A stretch of DNA of 64,000 bases from Nostoc sp. CHAB 5844 (GCF_020829595.1 NZ_JAIVFW010000019.1:26013-90012), one strand, 5' to 3'; counted from the stretch's first letter, positions 27,567 through 40,711 are shown. Numbers and translations: made by a program. Notes: a model not told the origin generated them from the sequence alone.

Positions 27567-30500
27567 GTGTTTATTCGCAGTTGGTCAGTGCAACGAGATT
27601 GGTCTACCCACTGGATAAAAGCAGCTATGTCATCTGCTTTCATCATAGGTGTACTAATTTGCAGAGAAAATACAGCCCAAGCCCAACCTACTCCAGATCA
27701 GACTCTACCTCATAATTCCATTGTTACACCCTCTGGTCAAACCTTTGTGATTGAAGGAGGCACACAGGCTGGTAACAACTTATTTCACAGCTTTACAAAA
27801 TTTTCTCTACCAACCAATAATACAGCTTATTTTAATAACGCTTCATCAATTCAAAATATATTTGGTCGTGTTACAGGTAGTGAAGTATCTAATATTGATG
27901 GTTTAATCAGAGCCAATGGTATAGCCAATTTATTTCTACTCAATTCTAACGGTATCATCTTTGGCCCCAATGCTCAATTAGATGTGGGTGGTTCGTTTGT
28001 AGCGAGTACAGCGCAGAGTATCAACTTTGCCGATGGTACACAGTTTAGTGCGAAGGCTGCTCAAACCTCGCCATTACTTTCTGTCAGCATCCCCATCGGC
28101 TTGCAACTAAATATTCATTCTCGCAATATTAGTAACGCTGGCAGTTTAACTGTTACTCAAGGCAAAAATCTCACATTATTAGGTGGTGCAGTTAATCATA
28201 CAGGCTCATTAACAGCCCCTGGCGGCACGGTTCAAGTATTAGGCAAGCAAGTAGGCTTGTTTAATCATGCCCGTATTGATGTATCTTCCGAGACTGGTGG
28301 TGGTACGGTTTTGATTGGTGGAGATGTTCAAGGTAAAGGCGCAGTACCGAATGCAGCACGTACTTATGTCGGGCCGAATGTCACAATTAAAGCCGATGCA
28401 CTGACTACTGGTAATGGTGGCAAAGTGGTAGTCTGGGCAGATGAAGCTACTGGCTTCTATGGGAATATTAGCGCTCGTGGTGGTAGCATCTCTGGTAACG
28501 GTGGCTTTGTAGAAGTATCAGGTAAACAACATCTGATTTTCCGTGGCGATGTGAATACTAGCGCTCCTCAGGGTATTTTAGGGAAATTACTGCTCGACCC
28601 TACAAATATTACTATTGCTAATGGTGCTGGCGATCGCTCTGGAGATGGCACAGATACATTTGCGGGAAATAACTCTAGTGTTGCGGGGAGTATATTAAAC
28701 GCTCCCTTGAGTCAGATAAGCGATACTGCACCAACAACTATCTACGAGTCAGAATTAGAGGGGTTGTCTGGAAATACCAATATTGTTTTGCAAGCCACTA
28801 ACGATATTACTCTGCAAAATTTAGCTGATAACACCCTTAACTTAGCTGCTGGTGCTGGAAGAATTAATTTTACTGCTGATGCTGATGCTGATGGCGTTGG
28901 TAATTTTGTCATGGATGATCTCACAGATAGCATCAGAACTAATGGACGAGATATAGCAATTTCAGGAGCGAATTTAACGCTAGGTAACATTGATACCAGC
29001 TTGGTGGTTAGGGAAGAATTGTTAACGGCTGCGGGAAGCGGAGCAATTAATCTCACAGCTACCAATGGCAGTATAGATGTTGAGCAACTTAATGCTAGTC
29101 ATTTAACTGATATAGATAGAGTATTGGGAACGGGTGATATTACTCTGACTGGTAATGAAATTAATTTGAATAGTACAGTTTCTGGCTTGGGTAACTTGAC
29201 ACTGCAAGCGAGTAATCCCAATCAAGCGATCGCGATTGGTGGTATTGATAGTGGTAGTGCTAACACGTTAGATATAGCAGGCAGAGAAATTAACCGCTTC
29301 CAAAATGGTTTCAACTCTATTACTATCGGTGACGCTAATAGTAGTGGAGCGATTTCTTTGGCAGGAAATGTAATTTTTGCAGATCCAGTAATATTGCGAT
29401 CGCCTATTGGTTCTGGCTCTATCAACACCGCAGCTTTTAATCTTATCGGAGCCGACAACGCCACAATTAGCTTACTCGCAAATCAAAATATTACCACTGG
29501 CAATATTATTAATACAGGACGAAATATTAATATTACCAGCACCAACGGTAACATTGACATCAGACAATTGATTAATACCAGTTCTGAACAATTTAATGCT
29601 GGAAATATAGCCATTAATGCTGGAGGTAATCTCACCATTACCGGAGATATTGCCATTAATCCTGGAGGTAATCTTGTAATACCTCAAGGAGTTATAGCGA
29701 ATTCAGCTACAGGCGCAGGCGGCGGAATTTCTCTTACCAGTGGCAATACTCTCTCTCTTATTAATGGTGGATTTGTTAATAGTGTTACCCATCAAAATGG
29801 TAGTAGTAATAGTTCGCAACCAGGAGGGAACATTTCCCTCACTGCTCCTTCAATTCTGCTAGAAAATGGCAGTCGAGCCGAAGTTGCTATAGTTGGTGCT
29901 GGACAAGGTGGAAATCTCATCGTTAACGCTGATGAAGTAAAACTAATTAATGAAGGGGGATTGACTTCCACTACCGCAGGTCTTGGTAATGCCGGAAATA
30001 TTACAGTTAATACCCGCACTTTATTAGTGCAGAACACTATTCCTTCTCGACCCCTTGATTTCAACACTCTTGTGGGATTTCGTAGAGGTATTACAACTTT
30101 TGTTCAACGCTTTCCTGTGCTTTCTCCTGCTGATTTGCTGGCCTTTTTTTCAGGTGGGAGTGACTCTTTATTTGATGCTACGGACTTTCAAACTGGGAGT
30201 GGCGGAAATATTATAATTAATGCCTCAGAATCTGTAGAATTAATTGGCAACCAACCAGGGGCATTTACTCCCAGACTTAGTTTAGAAACTGTTCAAGCTA
30301 CCGGACAACTAGCAGCAGGAATTTCTACAGGAGCCATAGGCAGTGGAGATTCAGGAAATTTAACAATTAATACTGGTAGACTAATAGTTAAAGATGGTGC
30401 AGCAATCACAACAAGTTCCATACCAGCAAGCTCTCTATCCACAATTTTTCCAAACATTATTCCATCGTATGTGGATTCACAGATTAATTTAGAAAATCTT

Positions 30501-32216
30501 CCTCCAATCATTTCTCGTGAGCAAATAATTGAAACTATAAATAGTCAATTAACAAATATTACAACTGCCGGAGCAGCAGGTAATATAACAGTCAACGCTA
30601 ACCAAGTTGACTTGCAGGGGTTAGCAGGCTTAGTCACAGCTACCTTGAGTAACGAAAATGCCGGGAATTTGACCATTGATGCTAATCAAGTCAGGCTTCG
30701 TAACGGCTCTGCTATTGCTGTTAGTACCCTTGGTTCTGGAAATGCAGGAAAATTGGAAATTACAACAAACCAATTGAGCATTCGTGATGGTTCACGAGTA
30801 GTAGCAGGAACTGCCAATTCAGGGTTAGGCGGAAGTGTAGTAATTAATGCTGCTGACTCAGTGGAATTAATTGGTAGATCTGCTGATGGTCAGCTTCCCA
30901 GTGACCTTGCCACTCTTGCCGAAGCAGGCTCCACAGGCAATGCAGGTAATTTAACAGTCACTACCAGACAACTCAACATTAAAGATCAAGCACAAGTATC
31001 AGCAGCTACATTTGGAACTGGCGATGCTGGTGACATTTTGATCCAGGCGGCAGAATCAGTTTCTCTTTTTCAAGGTAGGATTTCTTCTGAAAGCACACAA
31101 GCTAACAGTATTGGTGGCAACGTTACTATTAATACCCAAAGATTAAGTGTGAAAGATAATTCTGAGGTATCAGCTTCTTATGTTGCTAGTGCTAGTCAGG
31201 ATGTTAACTTGCGCCAATCAAATTCCTTAGCAGCGTTAAATGACGGTCAAAATACTGCTACTGTTAACGGTCGGGCGGGGAACTTAAGCATTAATGCCAC
31301 AGAGTCAGTATTAGTAAGTGGTAACAGTAATTTATCGGTGGAAGCTAACGCAGGTGGTACTGCTGGCAACTTAACAGTCAACACAAATCAGTTTAATATC
31401 TCTGATAATTCACGAGTTAGTGTTAGCAGTCCTCAAGGCCAAGCAGGTGACTTAGAAATAGCTGCTAATTCTTTATTTCTCAATCGAGGCAGCATTACCG
31501 CCGAAACTGGCTCAGGAGAGCAAGGAGGAGCCGATATTACGCTAGTAAGACTTAATACTTTGTTACTGAGAAACGAAAGTCTCATTTCTGCCACTGCTAA
31601 CGGTAGAGCTAATGGTGGCAACATTGATATTAATACCAAATTCTTAATTGCTTTACCAGCAACGGGTTTCAAAGGTAGTGATATCATTGCTAACGCCGAG
31701 TTTGGCAACGGTGGCAGGATTGACGTTGACGCTCAAGCTATATTTGGTATTGGATTTCAGCCACAGCAAACAGCCGCCAACGATTTTACTGTTAGTTCAG
31801 AGTTTGGCGGACAGGGTGAAGTCCAAATTAACAGCGTTAATGAACCTAACAGTACCTTGACAGAATTGCCGGAAAATTTGATTGATTCCAGCAGACTCAT
31901 TGCCCAAAACGCCTGTCAACAGATTTTGGATAGCACGTTTAGCATCATTGGGCGTGGCGGTTTGCCACCTACTCCGAATGATACTCTGAGTAATGATGTG
32001 GTGTGGTCTGATACTCGTGTAACGGCATTTCCCAGGACGACTGAAACCCCAAGAAAATTAGCACAGACAAAGAATTTTATTCCAACTGTTGAGGTTATGG
32101 CGATATCACCTGCGGCAGGTTGGGTGTTAGACAATCAGGGAAAAGTCACGCTGGTTTCTCATATACCCAACGCCACTGCTAAAGCTTTTCAAAACTATTC
32201 TACTTCTTGCCCATAA
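27567..32216 (+). CDS. Two-partner-secretion (filamentous haemagglutinin type) exoprotein
   Basis: A 1549-residue exported protein with GTG start. A signal segment (residues about 18-40, ending near ENTAQAQP) is followed by the TPS domain (about 45-165), with [19 protein letters not shown] as its hallmark. A long right-handed beta-helix of roughly 20-residue Gly/Asn-rich turns (repeated GNLTI, GNITV, NAGN) follows to about residue 1480. The C-terminal region has one Cys (NACQQIL) and the [13 protein letters not shown] motif typical of cyanobacterial members. These proteins need an outer-membrane TpsB pore; none is in the window. Probable surface adhesin or matrix protein. Confidence 0.88.
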   Translation: MFIRSWSVQRDWSTHWIKAAMSSAFIIGVLICRENTAQAQPTPDQTLPHNSIVTPSGQTFVIEGGTQAGNNLFHSFTKFSLPTNNTAYFNNASSIQNIFGRVTGSEVSNIDGLIRANGIANLFLLNSNGIIFGPNAQLDVGGSFVASTAQSINFADGTQFSAKAAQTSPLLSVSIPIGLQLNIHSRNISNAGSLTVTQGKNLTLLGGAVNHTGSLTAPGGTVQVLGKQVGLFNHARIDVSSETGGGTVLIGGDVQGKGAVPNAARTYVGPNVTIKADALTTGNGGKVVVWADEATGFYGNISARGGSISGNGGFVEVSGKQHLIFRGDVNTSAPQGILGKLLLDPTNITIANGAGDRSGDGTDTFAGNNSSVAGSILNAPLSQISDTAPTTIYESELEGLSGNTNIVLQATNDITLQNLADNTLNLAAGAGRINFTADADADGVGNFVMDDLTDSIRTNGRDIAISGANLTLGNIDTSLVVREELLTAAGSGAINLTATNGSIDVEQLNASHLTDIDRVLGTGDITLTGNEINLNSTVSGLGNLTLQASNPNQAIAIGGIDSGSANTLDIAGREINRFQNGFNSITIGDANSSGAISLAGNVIFADPVILRSPIGSGSINTAAFNLIGADNATISLLANQNITTGNIINTGRNINITSTNGNIDIRQLINTSSEQFNAGNIAINAGGNLTITGDIAINPGGNLVIPQGVIANSATGAGGGISLTSGNTLSLINGGFVNSVTHQNGSSNSSQPGGNISLTAPSILLENGSRAEVAIVGAGQGGNLIVNADEVKLINEGGLTSTTAGLGNAGNITVNTRTLLVQNTIPSRPLDFNTLVGFRRGITTFVQRFPVLSPADLLAFFSGGSDSLFDATDFQTGSGGNIIINASESVELIGNQPGAFTPRLSLETVQATGQLAAGISTGAIGSGDSGNLTINTGRLIVKDGAAITTSSIPASSLSTIFPNIIPSYVDSQINLENLPPIISREQIIETINSQLTNITTAGAAGNITVNANQVDLQGLAGLVTATLSNENAGNLTIDANQVRLRNGSAIAVSTLGSGNAGKLEITTNQLSIRDGSRVVAGTANSGLGGSVVINAADSVELIGRSADGQLPSDLATLAEAGSTGNAGNLTVTTRQLNIKDQAQVSAATFGTGDAGDILIQAAESVSLFQGRISSESTQANSIGGNVTINTQRLSVKDNSEVSASYVASASQDVNLRQSNSLAALNDGQNTATVNGRAGNLSINATESVLVSGNSNLSVEANAGGTAGNLTVNTNQFNISDNSRVSVSSPQGQAGDLEIAANSLFLNRGSITAETGSGEQGGADITLVRLNTLLLRNESLISATANGRANGGNIDINTKFLIALPATGFKGSDIIANAEFGNGGRIDVDAQAIFGIGFQPQQTAANDFTVSSEFGGQGEVQINSVNEPNSTLTELPENLIDSSRLIAQNACQQILDSTFSIIGRGGLPPTPNDTLSNDVVWSDTRVTAFPRTTETPRKLAQTKNFIPTVEVMAISPAAGWVLDNQGKVTLVSHIPNATAKAFQNYSTSCP

Positions 32217-32246
32217 AACTCAGATTAATTGTTGAGATTGGGTGTA

Positions 32247-32349
32247 ATACCAATTCACGAAAAGGTTGATGCACATAAAATCTGTAGAGACGTTGCAATG
32301 CAACGTCTCTACAAAAAAATTCGTTTGATCTTTAAAGGAAATTGGGTAT
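32247..32349. repeat. Palindromic TIR element, family B, copy 1
   Basis: A 103-bp element between the convergent TPS and TonB genes. Its ends, ATACCAATTCACGA and AATTGGGTAT, match the ends of family A. Its centre is a perfect palindrome of two 15-nt arms (TGTAGAGACGTTGCA, 32283-32297, and its complement, 32299-32313) around one A. It could serve as a bidirectional transcription stop. Confidence 0.8.
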
Positions 32350-32357
32350 AAGTTCTG

Positions 32358-33866
<1,509 letters not shown>

Positions 33867-34101
33867 CTATTATCACTAAACTCTGTAATCTTATAATGCT
33901 CTTTTACAAATATCAAGCCAACAATTAGGTTTTTCTTGTACTGCTGTGGCTAGAACATTCTTGATTAATTAGAAAAAACAGTTATTTTCGCTATCAATCA
34001 GCTTTTGCAAGGCATGGCTTTTGTTAAGAATAATATACTTTAAAAAAATAAATATCAATTAAGATAAAGAGCTTTTGAGAAAAACTCTCACTTATAGCAA
34101 A

Positions 34102-34123
34102 GTGCTGAGTGCTGAGTGCTGAG
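34102..34123. repeat. STRR heptamer array (AGTGCTG)
   Basis: Three tandem AGTGCTG units in the 33855-34262 gap. The rest of that gap is AT-rich and probably carries the tonB-like promoter; no gene seen. Confidence 0.7.
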
Positions 34124-34201
34124 TATAAACCCTGTGAATTCAAGACTTTGAGCCATCAACACTGTCCTAACCTCAGTGACTACAGCTATAATTTGGATAA
34201 T

Positions 34202-34231
34202 AAAAAATTGGAGTAAGACAACCTACTCCAA
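34202..34231 (-). terminator. Intrinsic terminator of the minus-strand organosulfur arm
   Basis: A perfect 8-bp stem (TTGGAGTA 34208-34215, TACTCCAA 34224-34231) is followed on the minus strand by six T (34202-34207), 30 bp after the dioxygenase stop. Confidence 0.8.
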
Positions 34232-34262
34232 AGAGGATCACGCGGTACCGGGGAACTAAAAT

Positions 34263-35126
34263 TTAAAAGGGACGGCTACCCGCAAGGCTAATGCGCTTCA
34301 TAACTCGGCGCTCATTCGGATCAAAAGCTTGACGGTAGTGTAAAGTAGCTTGATTGTCCCAATAAACGATGTCGCCTACAGACCATTTATGTTTGTAGTA
34401 AAACTGAGGCTGATTTAAATGCTCTCGCAACTGTTCGATGAGTTCTGCACCTACTTCTGGTTCTAAACCGACGACTTCAACTTCTGTGGCGTAGTCTAAA
34501 TAAAGGATTTTTTTGCCACTTTCAGGATGTGTCCTTACCAAAGGATGGGGAAATACAGGACTAGTCAATGGAATATTGCGGTCTAAACGGTATTTAGCTT
34601 TAGGTGCGTTACGATCGCGCAAAAATGGATTATACGTAATTAACTGCAAATCTGCAATCCGGCGCTTAGTTGCTTCATCCAAAGTTTCATAAGCTAAATT
34701 GAGATTCAACCAATAAGTATCGCCACCTTGAGAAGGAACTTCCAAAGCATAAAGTAACGAACCAGCAGAAGGCCGGGGAGTCCAATGATGATCACAATGG
34801 AAGGCTAATTCCCCTGTACCTGTATAGCCACCATCAACATTAGAAACGTTAATTACTACTGGAGTTACACCTGGTTGCGAAGCCAAAACAGGAATCTCAT
34901 CTGGTGGTACATATAAGTCACCAAAGTAATATGCAAAATTCAACAGTTGTTCATCAGTTAGCTGTTGATTTTTGAAGATTAAAATGTGGCGATCGCGCAA
35001 AGTTTGTTTTAGTTGTAAGATAACTTCCGGTGCAATAGGTTGACTAGCATCCAAACCAGTCACCACCGCTCCCAAAGGCGCATCGATAGATGTAATTTTG
35101 ACTTCTGTTAACGTCAAAGTTGGCAT
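34263..35126 (-). CDS. TauD/TfdA family 2-oxoglutarate dioxygenase
   Basis: A 287-residue Fe(II)/2OG dioxygenase of the TauD/TfdA family, which often releases sulfite from sulfonates such as taurine or desulfates alkyl sulfates. Iron ligands are H110-x-D112 (LAFHCDHHW) and H263 (TLHYRQAFDP). Arg near 273-274 (NERRVMKR) binds 2-oxoglutarate. A good ribosome binding site (GGAG) lies before the ATG. It is the last gene of the minus-strand arm, next to a sulfonate-type binding protein, which supports an organosulfur substrate. The exact substrate is unknown. Confidence 0.9.
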   Translation of the reverse strand: MPTLTLTEVKITSIDAPLGAVVTGLDASQPIAPEVILQLKQTLRDRHILIFKNQQLTDEQLLNFAYYFGDLYVPPDEIPVLASQPGVTPVVINVSNVDGGYTGTGELAFHCDHHWTPRPSAGSLLYALEVPSQGGDTYWLNLNLAYETLDEATKRRIADLQLITYNPFLRDRNAPKAKYRLDRNIPLTSPVFPHPLVRTHPESGKKILYLDYATEVEVVGLEPEVGAELIEQLREHLNQPQFYYKHKWSVGDIVYWDNQATLHYRQAFDPNERRVMKRISLAGSRPF

Positions 35127-35167
35127 AATATCTCCTTACTTTTAACTAGAAATATCTGCAAAATTTC

Positions 35168-36244
35168 TTATTGTTTCGCTAACACATCCGAGGGAGTGAT
35201 TTTGGCATATTCTTCAGGAGTTAAAAATCCTTCTCTCACATTCACTTTCTTCGGTATTTGACCTAAGCTGTACCACTTATCTGCAACTTCTTGTTGTTTA
35301 ACAATCACTTGCTCAGTAATTGGTTTGAGACCATATTGATACTTAGCATGCATAACTTCTAGAGTAGGTGCATCAAGCTGGGTAACTGGAGCTAATAATT
35401 TTGCTACTTCTTCACGATGCTCCTTAGTCCAGATATCTGCTTTTTCTAGTTCCTCTAAAAATGCTTTGATCACATCAGGATGCGCTTGATAAAACTGCCT
35501 TGTAGTTGAGAGAAAATTGCCTGTATCTCGTAAATTCCCACCATCTAACAACACACGACCAACTTTCTTTTGTTCGGCTCTCGTAACAAACGGTTCCCAG
35601 ATAAACCAAGCATCTATTCTGCCTTGGCTAAACGCTACATTAGCATCTGGTGGAGGCAAAAATACAGACTGTACATCACTTAATTTTAGTCCTGCTGATT
35701 CTAATGCTTTCACCAAAAGATAGTGACCAATTGATGCTTTTTGAAAAGCAACTTTTTTACCTTTTAAGTCAGCAATAGATTTCACAGGTGAGTTTGTCGG
35801 AACTAACAGTGAGACAGATTTACCACTAGGAAATGTAGTTGCTAAGTATACCAACGGTGTTCCTGCGGCTTGCGAAAATACCGGCGGTGATTCTGCTGTC
35901 GATGCAATATCAAGTCCGCCTGCGTTTAAGGCTTCTAATTGTTGTGGGCCAGCAGCAAACTCAGGCCACTCTACTTTAAAACCCAAGGGTTCTAATCTTT
36001 TCTCCAAAGAACCCTGCTTTTCTAAGACCGCTAGTGAAGAAAGTTGTTTTGAACGCACAATTCGCACCACTTGCTTTTCTGTATTAGTTGGTGCGGCTGC
36101 TTGCTGTTGAGTATTGTTAGATGAAGCGTTACAACTCAACAGAGTAGTTGATAATACTAAAAAGTAACCAATTACAAATAGTAGAGAACGACGAACTATT
36201 TTTAGACGTTGCCAAAAATTAAACTTTGTTGGTAAACCTGGCAT
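35168..36244 (-). CDS. Aliphatic sulfonate ABC transporter substrate-binding lipoprotein
   Basis: A 358-residue periplasmic binding protein of the SsuA/TauA (NMT1-like) family. The signal peptide ends in a lipobox (TTLLSCNAS), so it is probably a lipoprotein. Family motifs are SIADLKGKKVAFQKASIGHYLL and the DANVAFSQGRIDAWFIWEPF segment that closes the ligand cleft. It lies 41 bp upstream of the TauD-like gene. No permease or ATPase is adjacent on this strand, so it probably works with the ssuBC pair on the other arm. Confidence 0.88.
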   Translation of the reverse strand: MPGLPTKFNFWQRLKIVRRSLLFVIGYFLVLSTTLLSCNASSNNTQQQAAAPTNTEKQVVRIVRSKQLSSLAVLEKQGSLEKRLEPLGFKVEWPEFAAGPQQLEALNAGGLDIASTAESPPVFSQAAGTPLVYLATTFPSGKSVSLLVPTNSPVKSIADLKGKKVAFQKASIGHYLLVKALESAGLKLSDVQSVFLPPPDANVAFSQGRIDAWFIWEPFVTRAEQKKVGRVLLDGGNLRDTGNFLSTTRQFYQAHPDVIKAFLEELEKADIWTKEHREEVAKLLAPVTQLDAPTLEVMHAKYQYGLKPITEQVIVKQQEVADKWYSLGQIPKKVNVREGFLTPEEYAKITPSDVLAKQ

Positions 36245-36476
36245 GATGTTTTGACTTAAAAAGTGTAGTAAAAATTTGTATTTACAGTTATTTTTTTAGA
36301 AAATAGAGTGGGTATAACCCACCCTATATTGACTCGATGAGGGACTGAAAACTTAGGAGGCAACTTTGAGAAAACTTGATGAAAGGAAAGCAGAATTACA
36401 ATCTGCAATTAGTGAAAAGCTTGTGTTGAAGCACTCCTTCTTTTTACTTTTCACTTTTCACTTTTGCCTTTTTGTA

Positions 36477-37301
36477 CTAATGCTTCCAAGCCACCAGAAT
36501 ATTAGCTTTGATTTCTTCGGAGAATTCTCCAGAAGGTTCAATCGCTAATAATGCTGCTTGCAAATCTGCTTCAAATGCTGGCGCATTATCACCAAAGAAA
36601 ATCTTCAATGCAAAAGCTGTAGTGTATAGATAGCCAAGATAACTAGAGACTGTCCAAGTTTTTTGAAACGGTACTTCAAATAATTCTTGACGAGCAAAAG
36701 CAGAATTGGCAATTACCACTTCATGAGGAGGATCTACTGGTTTACGAACACCTTGTCCTCGTTGTCCAGTCCGTCGTTCTTTACCTAACCATTTTTTCAC
36801 AACTTCAATGGCAGCTTGTTTCCAAGGGAGAGAACTTAACCAAGGATTCTCATTAGTATTAATCAGTGCTAAACCACCATCATCAGAAAGTAGCTCATAA
36901 ATACGTTCTAGTACAAGCTCTCGCTCCATCCAGTGGAATGCTCTACCGATGGTAACTAATTTAAATATCCCTAAACTAGAGTCTATGAGTTCTGCGCCTT
37001 GTTCTAGCCAAGTAATATTATTTGCTCCTACAGCAGCAGCTTGGTGTTGCGCTTCTTGCAACATCTCAAAAGCGGGATCTACAGCAACTACTTCCTCAAA
37101 TTGAGTTCGTAAAGGAATAGCAATTAATCCCGGCCCGCAACCTAAGTCTAAGAGTCGTCCTTGTCCATTAAGATTAAATATTTCTGTTAGTTTATTAAAT
37201 AGAGCAGGTGGATATTTAGTTCTGTACTGAGCGTAACCTTCCGCAGCACCTTCAAATAAGGTTGGGTCATAATTAGGAAGGGTTTTCAATGCCTGTACCA
37301 T
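36477..37301 (-). CDS. Class I SAM-dependent methyltransferase
   Basis: A 274-residue methyltransferase with the nucleotide-binding motif I LLDLGCGPGLIAIPL (residues about 51-65), an acidic motif II end (VVAVDPAFEML) and a post-I LIDSSLGIFKLVTIGRAFHW segment typical of methyltransf_11/25 proteins. The substrate is unknown. Its position inside the organosulfur arm suggests a role with the same substrates. Confidence 0.82.
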   Translation of the reverse strand: MVQALKTLPNYDPTLFEGAAEGYAQYRTKYPPALFNKLTEIFNLNGQGRLLDLGCGPGLIAIPLRTQFEEVVAVDPAFEMLQEAQHQAAAVGANNITWLEQGAELIDSSLGIFKLVTIGRAFHWMERELVLERIYELLSDDGGLALINTNENPWLSSLPWKQAAIEVVKKWLGKERRTGQRGQGVRKPVDPPHEVVIANSAFARQELFEVPFQKTWTVSSYLGYLYTTAFALKIFFGDNAPAFEADLQAALLAIEPSGEFSEEIKANILVAWKH

Positions 37302-37384
37302 TATTCAGTTTCCTTGAAATTTAGGAAAGTAAGGTGGACATTTAATCATGTCCACCCTATGAGTTAACGAGTAGACAACTGTAT

Positions 37385-37447
37385 TGAAGTATGAAGTCTG
37401 AAGTATGAAGTGGGAAATTTTTATGCTTCAGACTTCATAATTTATAC
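37385..37447. repeat. STRR (TGAAGTA/TGAAGTC) at the end of amidohydrolase 1
   Basis: Heptamers of the TGAAGTA/TGAAGTC type on both strands (an inverted pair) directly border and overlap the stop codon at 37442-37444. Confidence 0.65.
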
Positions 37448-38926
37448 TTCAGATTTTTCCAAATATTTTTCTGCATCTTTTTCAACAGCTGTACCTTTGA
37501 AGAAGTTGCGGTTGAGGCTGGTGTATAACTCTAACGGATGGATGGAAAGGAAATAACGTAAATCTTCTGCGGTGATGATTTCGTGTTCTACCATTGAATA
37601 AGCGTTGGCAGCAACAGAAGTAATATCTGGCACATCCCAGTGACCAGCATCGGAACCTAAGAAAGCTTTGACGCGATCGCCAAAAGGTAAGGCAGCACGG
37701 TTAAAGGCTTGTGATACACGGGTATCATCCGATTCTGTACCGAAGTAGAAGTGATTTAAGAAGCGAGCGCGCACATCCTCTGGTTTCTCAATCCCAGCCA
37801 GCGCAAATTCATCTAGTTCGCCTGGATCTTCGGGAGCTAATAGATGATGGTGAAATCCTAAACCATCGCCAATTTGATCCAAACGACCATGCACTAATTC
37901 GCCACCATAACGAGCATAGTATTCTGTGAGTGCTTCTTTATCTACGAGTTTGGGGTCGTTACTTGTCAATAAATGGTGTTTGTTACGGGTTTCCCAATGC
38001 CAAATAATATCAGCATATAAACTAGCACCCCAAGCCGAACCGCCTTCCATAAAAGCAAATTTCAAGGTGGGGAAGCGGCGAGTTACACCACCAAAGAATA
38101 GAGATTTGCACAATGCTTCGGCAGCGATCGCAAAGTGGTTGATGTGGTTATACTGAGCGTTGGTAACTGAGCGTTGAGTTGTCCAACCTTGGCTGGAAGC
38201 GTGAGTAGTCGGTACAACCTTCAACTCAACGCACTTCGCCCAGAATGGATCGTAATCATACTCACTATCCAAACCAAAGTTATCAATCCACACCACTTCA
38301 TTAGCTACTTCCGGGCCATACTTCTCAAAGGCGGGAATTGGACGACGCACGTAACCAGGGATTTGGATGGTTTTTAGCCCCAAAACGTTTACCGCGTATT
38401 CCAATTCCTCAATTGCTTCTTGAGGTGTGTGCATCGGGATAGCAGCAATTGGAGTTAAGCGGTCAGCGTAAGGACGAAAAATATCAGCGTGGTAAATATT
38501 AATTGCCCGACATACAGCCCGACGCATTTCTTCGTTGCCAATGTTCGGAGCCATCGTCGCCAAGTTAGGATACACAACGGCAAAATCTGTACCTGATTCT
38601 TGCAACCGTTCATGCAACAACTTTGGCAAGCTGATAGTAGCTAAATTCAAAGTATTTTTGGTAGGACGACCCCACCAGTTAGGACGATTAGTGCGATAAG
38701 CAAAACGTTCTTCCCAAGTTTGCTTGTACCACTTAAACCGGGAAGCCCCTGGTAAATGTTCTTTAAATCGTTCCGCGATCGCACTTCCACCAACTTGCTC
38801 TAAATAATCTAAAACCGCTGGTTCAAATTCCTGGGTATGGACATCAGTATCAATGATGGGATAACCCAGCTTTTCCCGAATCTGAGCCGACTTAGATTTT
38901 TGCGGACGTTCTAAGGCAATTGTCAT
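37442..38926 (-). CDS. Amidohydrolase-family protein, copy 1
   Basis: A 494-residue TIM-barrel hydrolase/decarboxylase of the amidohydrolase_2 type (ACMSD-like). Visible are IIDTDVHTQEF at the N-terminus (position of the first metal motif), HADIFRPYADRLTPIAAIPM, FMEGGSAW, and FLGSDAGHWDVPD with the catalytic-type Asp. It closely resembles the next gene (40619-39135), most residues being the same by eye, so it is a tandem duplicate. Its last residues (KSEV-stop) are encoded by STRR. The substrate is unknown; the setting suggests an organosulfur or aromatic compound. Confidence 0.82.
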   Translation of the reverse strand: MTIALERPQKSKSAQIREKLGYPIIDTDVHTQEFEPAVLDYLEQVGGSAIAERFKEHLPGASRFKWYKQTWEERFAYRTNRPNWWGRPTKNTLNLATISLPKLLHERLQESGTDFAVVYPNLATMAPNIGNEEMRRAVCRAINIYHADIFRPYADRLTPIAAIPMHTPQEAIEELEYAVNVLGLKTIQIPGYVRRPIPAFEKYGPEVANEVVWIDNFGLDSEYDYDPFWAKCVELKVVPTTHASSQGWTTQRSVTNAQYNHINHFAIAAEALCKSLFFGGVTRRFPTLKFAFMEGGSAWGASLYADIIWHWETRNKHHLLTSNDPKLVDKEALTEYYARYGGELVHGRLDQIGDGLGFHHHLLAPEDPGELDEFALAGIEKPEDVRARFLNHFYFGTESDDTRVSQAFNRAALPFGDRVKAFLGSDAGHWDVPDITSVAANAYSMVEHEIITAEDLRYFLSIHPLELYTSLNRNFFKGTAVEKDAEKYLEKSEV

Positions 38927-39108
38927 GATGGTTCACCCTAATTTAATCAGGAGGCAGAGGGCAGGAGGTATGATTTATCTACGTTCATCTGTGGTTAATT
39001 TTTTTTATCTTCGATACCTCTCCTAAAAGGCGAGGGAGGAGTAACGAGAAATTTATGTGTTGGCTCCCCTCTCCGCGTCGGAGAGGGGTTGGGGGTGAGG
39101 TTAAATCT

Positions 39109-39141
39109 TCATTTCAGACTTCAGACTTCAGACTTCAGACT
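39109..39141. repeat. STRR (CTTCAGA) at the end of amidohydrolase 2
   Basis: At least four CTTCAGA units overlap the TGA stop (39135-39137) of the gene. The spacer 38927-39134 also carries a CTCCCCTCTCCG...CGGAGAGGGG hairpin near 39065-39090. Confidence 0.7.
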
Positions 39142-40619
39142 TTTTTACTTGCTAAATATTCCTCGGCTTCTGTTTCAATTGCTGTACCTTTGAAGAAATC
39201 GCGGTTGAGGCTGGTGTACAACTCCAACGGATGAATAGACAAGAAGTAACGCAAATCTTCTTCGCTGAGAATGCCGCGTTCTACAAAAGAATAAGCATTA
39301 GCACCAACCGCAGTGATATCAGGCACATCCCAGTGACCAGAATCAGAACCTAAGAAAGCTTTGATGCGATCGCCATAGGGATTAGCTTTGCGGTTAAAAG
39401 CATGGGCAACACGGGTATCATCTGATTCTGTACCGAAGTAGAAGCAATTTAAGAAGCGATCGCGGATATCTTCTGGTTTTTTCACTCCTGCTAAAGCAAA
39501 CTCATCAAGTTCACCAGGATCATGAGGTGCTACCAAATCAGCATGGAAACCTAAACCACTACCCAATCCATCCAAACGCTCATGTACAAGTTCGCCACCG
39601 TAGCGGGCGTAGTACTCTAACAATTCTTCACGGTTGACGTTGGCAGGGTTATTCACTTCCAGCATATGGTCTTTGTTGCGGGTATCCCAGTGCCAAATCA
39701 AATCGGTATACAAACTAGCGCCCCAAGCCGAACCACCTTCTAAAAAAGCAAATTTTAAAGTCGGGAAGCGATGAGTCACACCACCAAAGAACAGGGCTTT
39801 ACAAAGTGCTTCGCCTGCGGAAGCAAAGTGACCGATATGGTTGTATTGATAGTTAGATATAGAGCGACGCGGCATCCAACCCATACCACTAGAGTGAGTA
39901 GTGGGGACAACTTTTAATTCCACGCACTTCGCCCAGAAGGGGTCGTAATCGTACTTACTATCTAAGCCATAGGTATCAATCCAGATAGCTTCGTTAGCAA
40001 CTTCTTCGCCATACTTCTCAAAGGCGGGAATCGGACGGCGGACGTGTCCGGGGATTTGAATTGCTTTTAATCCTAGTACTTTTACCGCATATTCTAATTC
40101 TGCGATCGCCTCTTCGGGCGTGTTCATCGGGATAGCGGCGATCGGGGTTAAACGGTCAGAATAAGGACGGAAAATGTCTGCGTGGTAGGTATTTACAGCC
40201 CGACAAACAGCCAGTCGCATTTCTTCGTTACCGATGTGCGGGGCCATAGTTGCCAAGTTAGGATACACCACAGCGAAGTCTGTACCTGCTTCTTGCAAGC
40301 GATCGTGTAATAACTTCGGCAAGCTGATGGTTGCTAAGTTCAGCGCATCATTGGTAGGACGAGTCCAGAACGGAGGACGCGCGGTGCGATAGGCGCGGCG
40401 TTCTTCCCAAGATTGTTTAAACCATTTAGAACGAGATGCGCCAGGTAAATGATTTTGAAATCGTTCTACAATTTCCCTTCCAGCAACTTGCTCTAAATAG
40501 TCTAAAAAAGCAGGTGGAAATTCTTGTGTATGGACATCAGTATCAATAATGGGATAACCCAATTTTTCCCGAATCTGAGCCGATTTAGATTTTTGCGGGC
40601 GTTCTAGTGAAATGGTCAT
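39135..40619 (-). CDS. Amidohydrolase-family protein, copy 2
   Basis: A 494-residue paralog of copy 1, same length, with the same opening (SLERPQKSKSAQIREKLGYP) and the same motifs: IDTDVHTQEF, NTYHADIFRPYSDRL, FLEGGSAW, FLGSDSGHWDVPD. Differences cluster around residues 255-275 and near the ends, including HSSGMGWMPRR against HASSQGWTTQR, which may change substrate preference. The stop codon lies in STRR. Both copies probably arose by tandem duplication in this island. Confidence 0.82.
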   Translation of the reverse strand: MTISLERPQKSKSAQIREKLGYPIIDTDVHTQEFPPAFLDYLEQVAGREIVERFQNHLPGASRSKWFKQSWEERRAYRTARPPFWTRPTNDALNLATISLPKLLHDRLQEAGTDFAVVYPNLATMAPHIGNEEMRLAVCRAVNTYHADIFRPYSDRLTPIAAIPMNTPEEAIAELEYAVKVLGLKAIQIPGHVRRPIPAFEKYGEEVANEAIWIDTYGLDSKYDYDPFWAKCVELKVVPTTHSSGMGWMPRRSISNYQYNHIGHFASAGEALCKALFFGGVTHRFPTLKFAFLEGGSAWGASLYTDLIWHWDTRNKDHMLEVNNPANVNREELLEYYARYGGELVHERLDGLGSGLGFHADLVAPHDPGELDEFALAGVKKPEDIRDRFLNCFYFGTESDDTRVAHAFNRKANPYGDRIKAFLGSDSGHWDVPDITAVGANAYSFVERGILSEEDLRYFLSIHPLELYTSLNRDFFKGTAIETEAEEYLASKKV

Positions 40620-40711
40620 AGTAAGAATCCCGGTTTGATATTTTCAGTGAATGGCGAGGATAACAATACTTTTTTTTAAAAGTAGAAAGAGGAGAACAAC
40701 ATAGAGTTTTG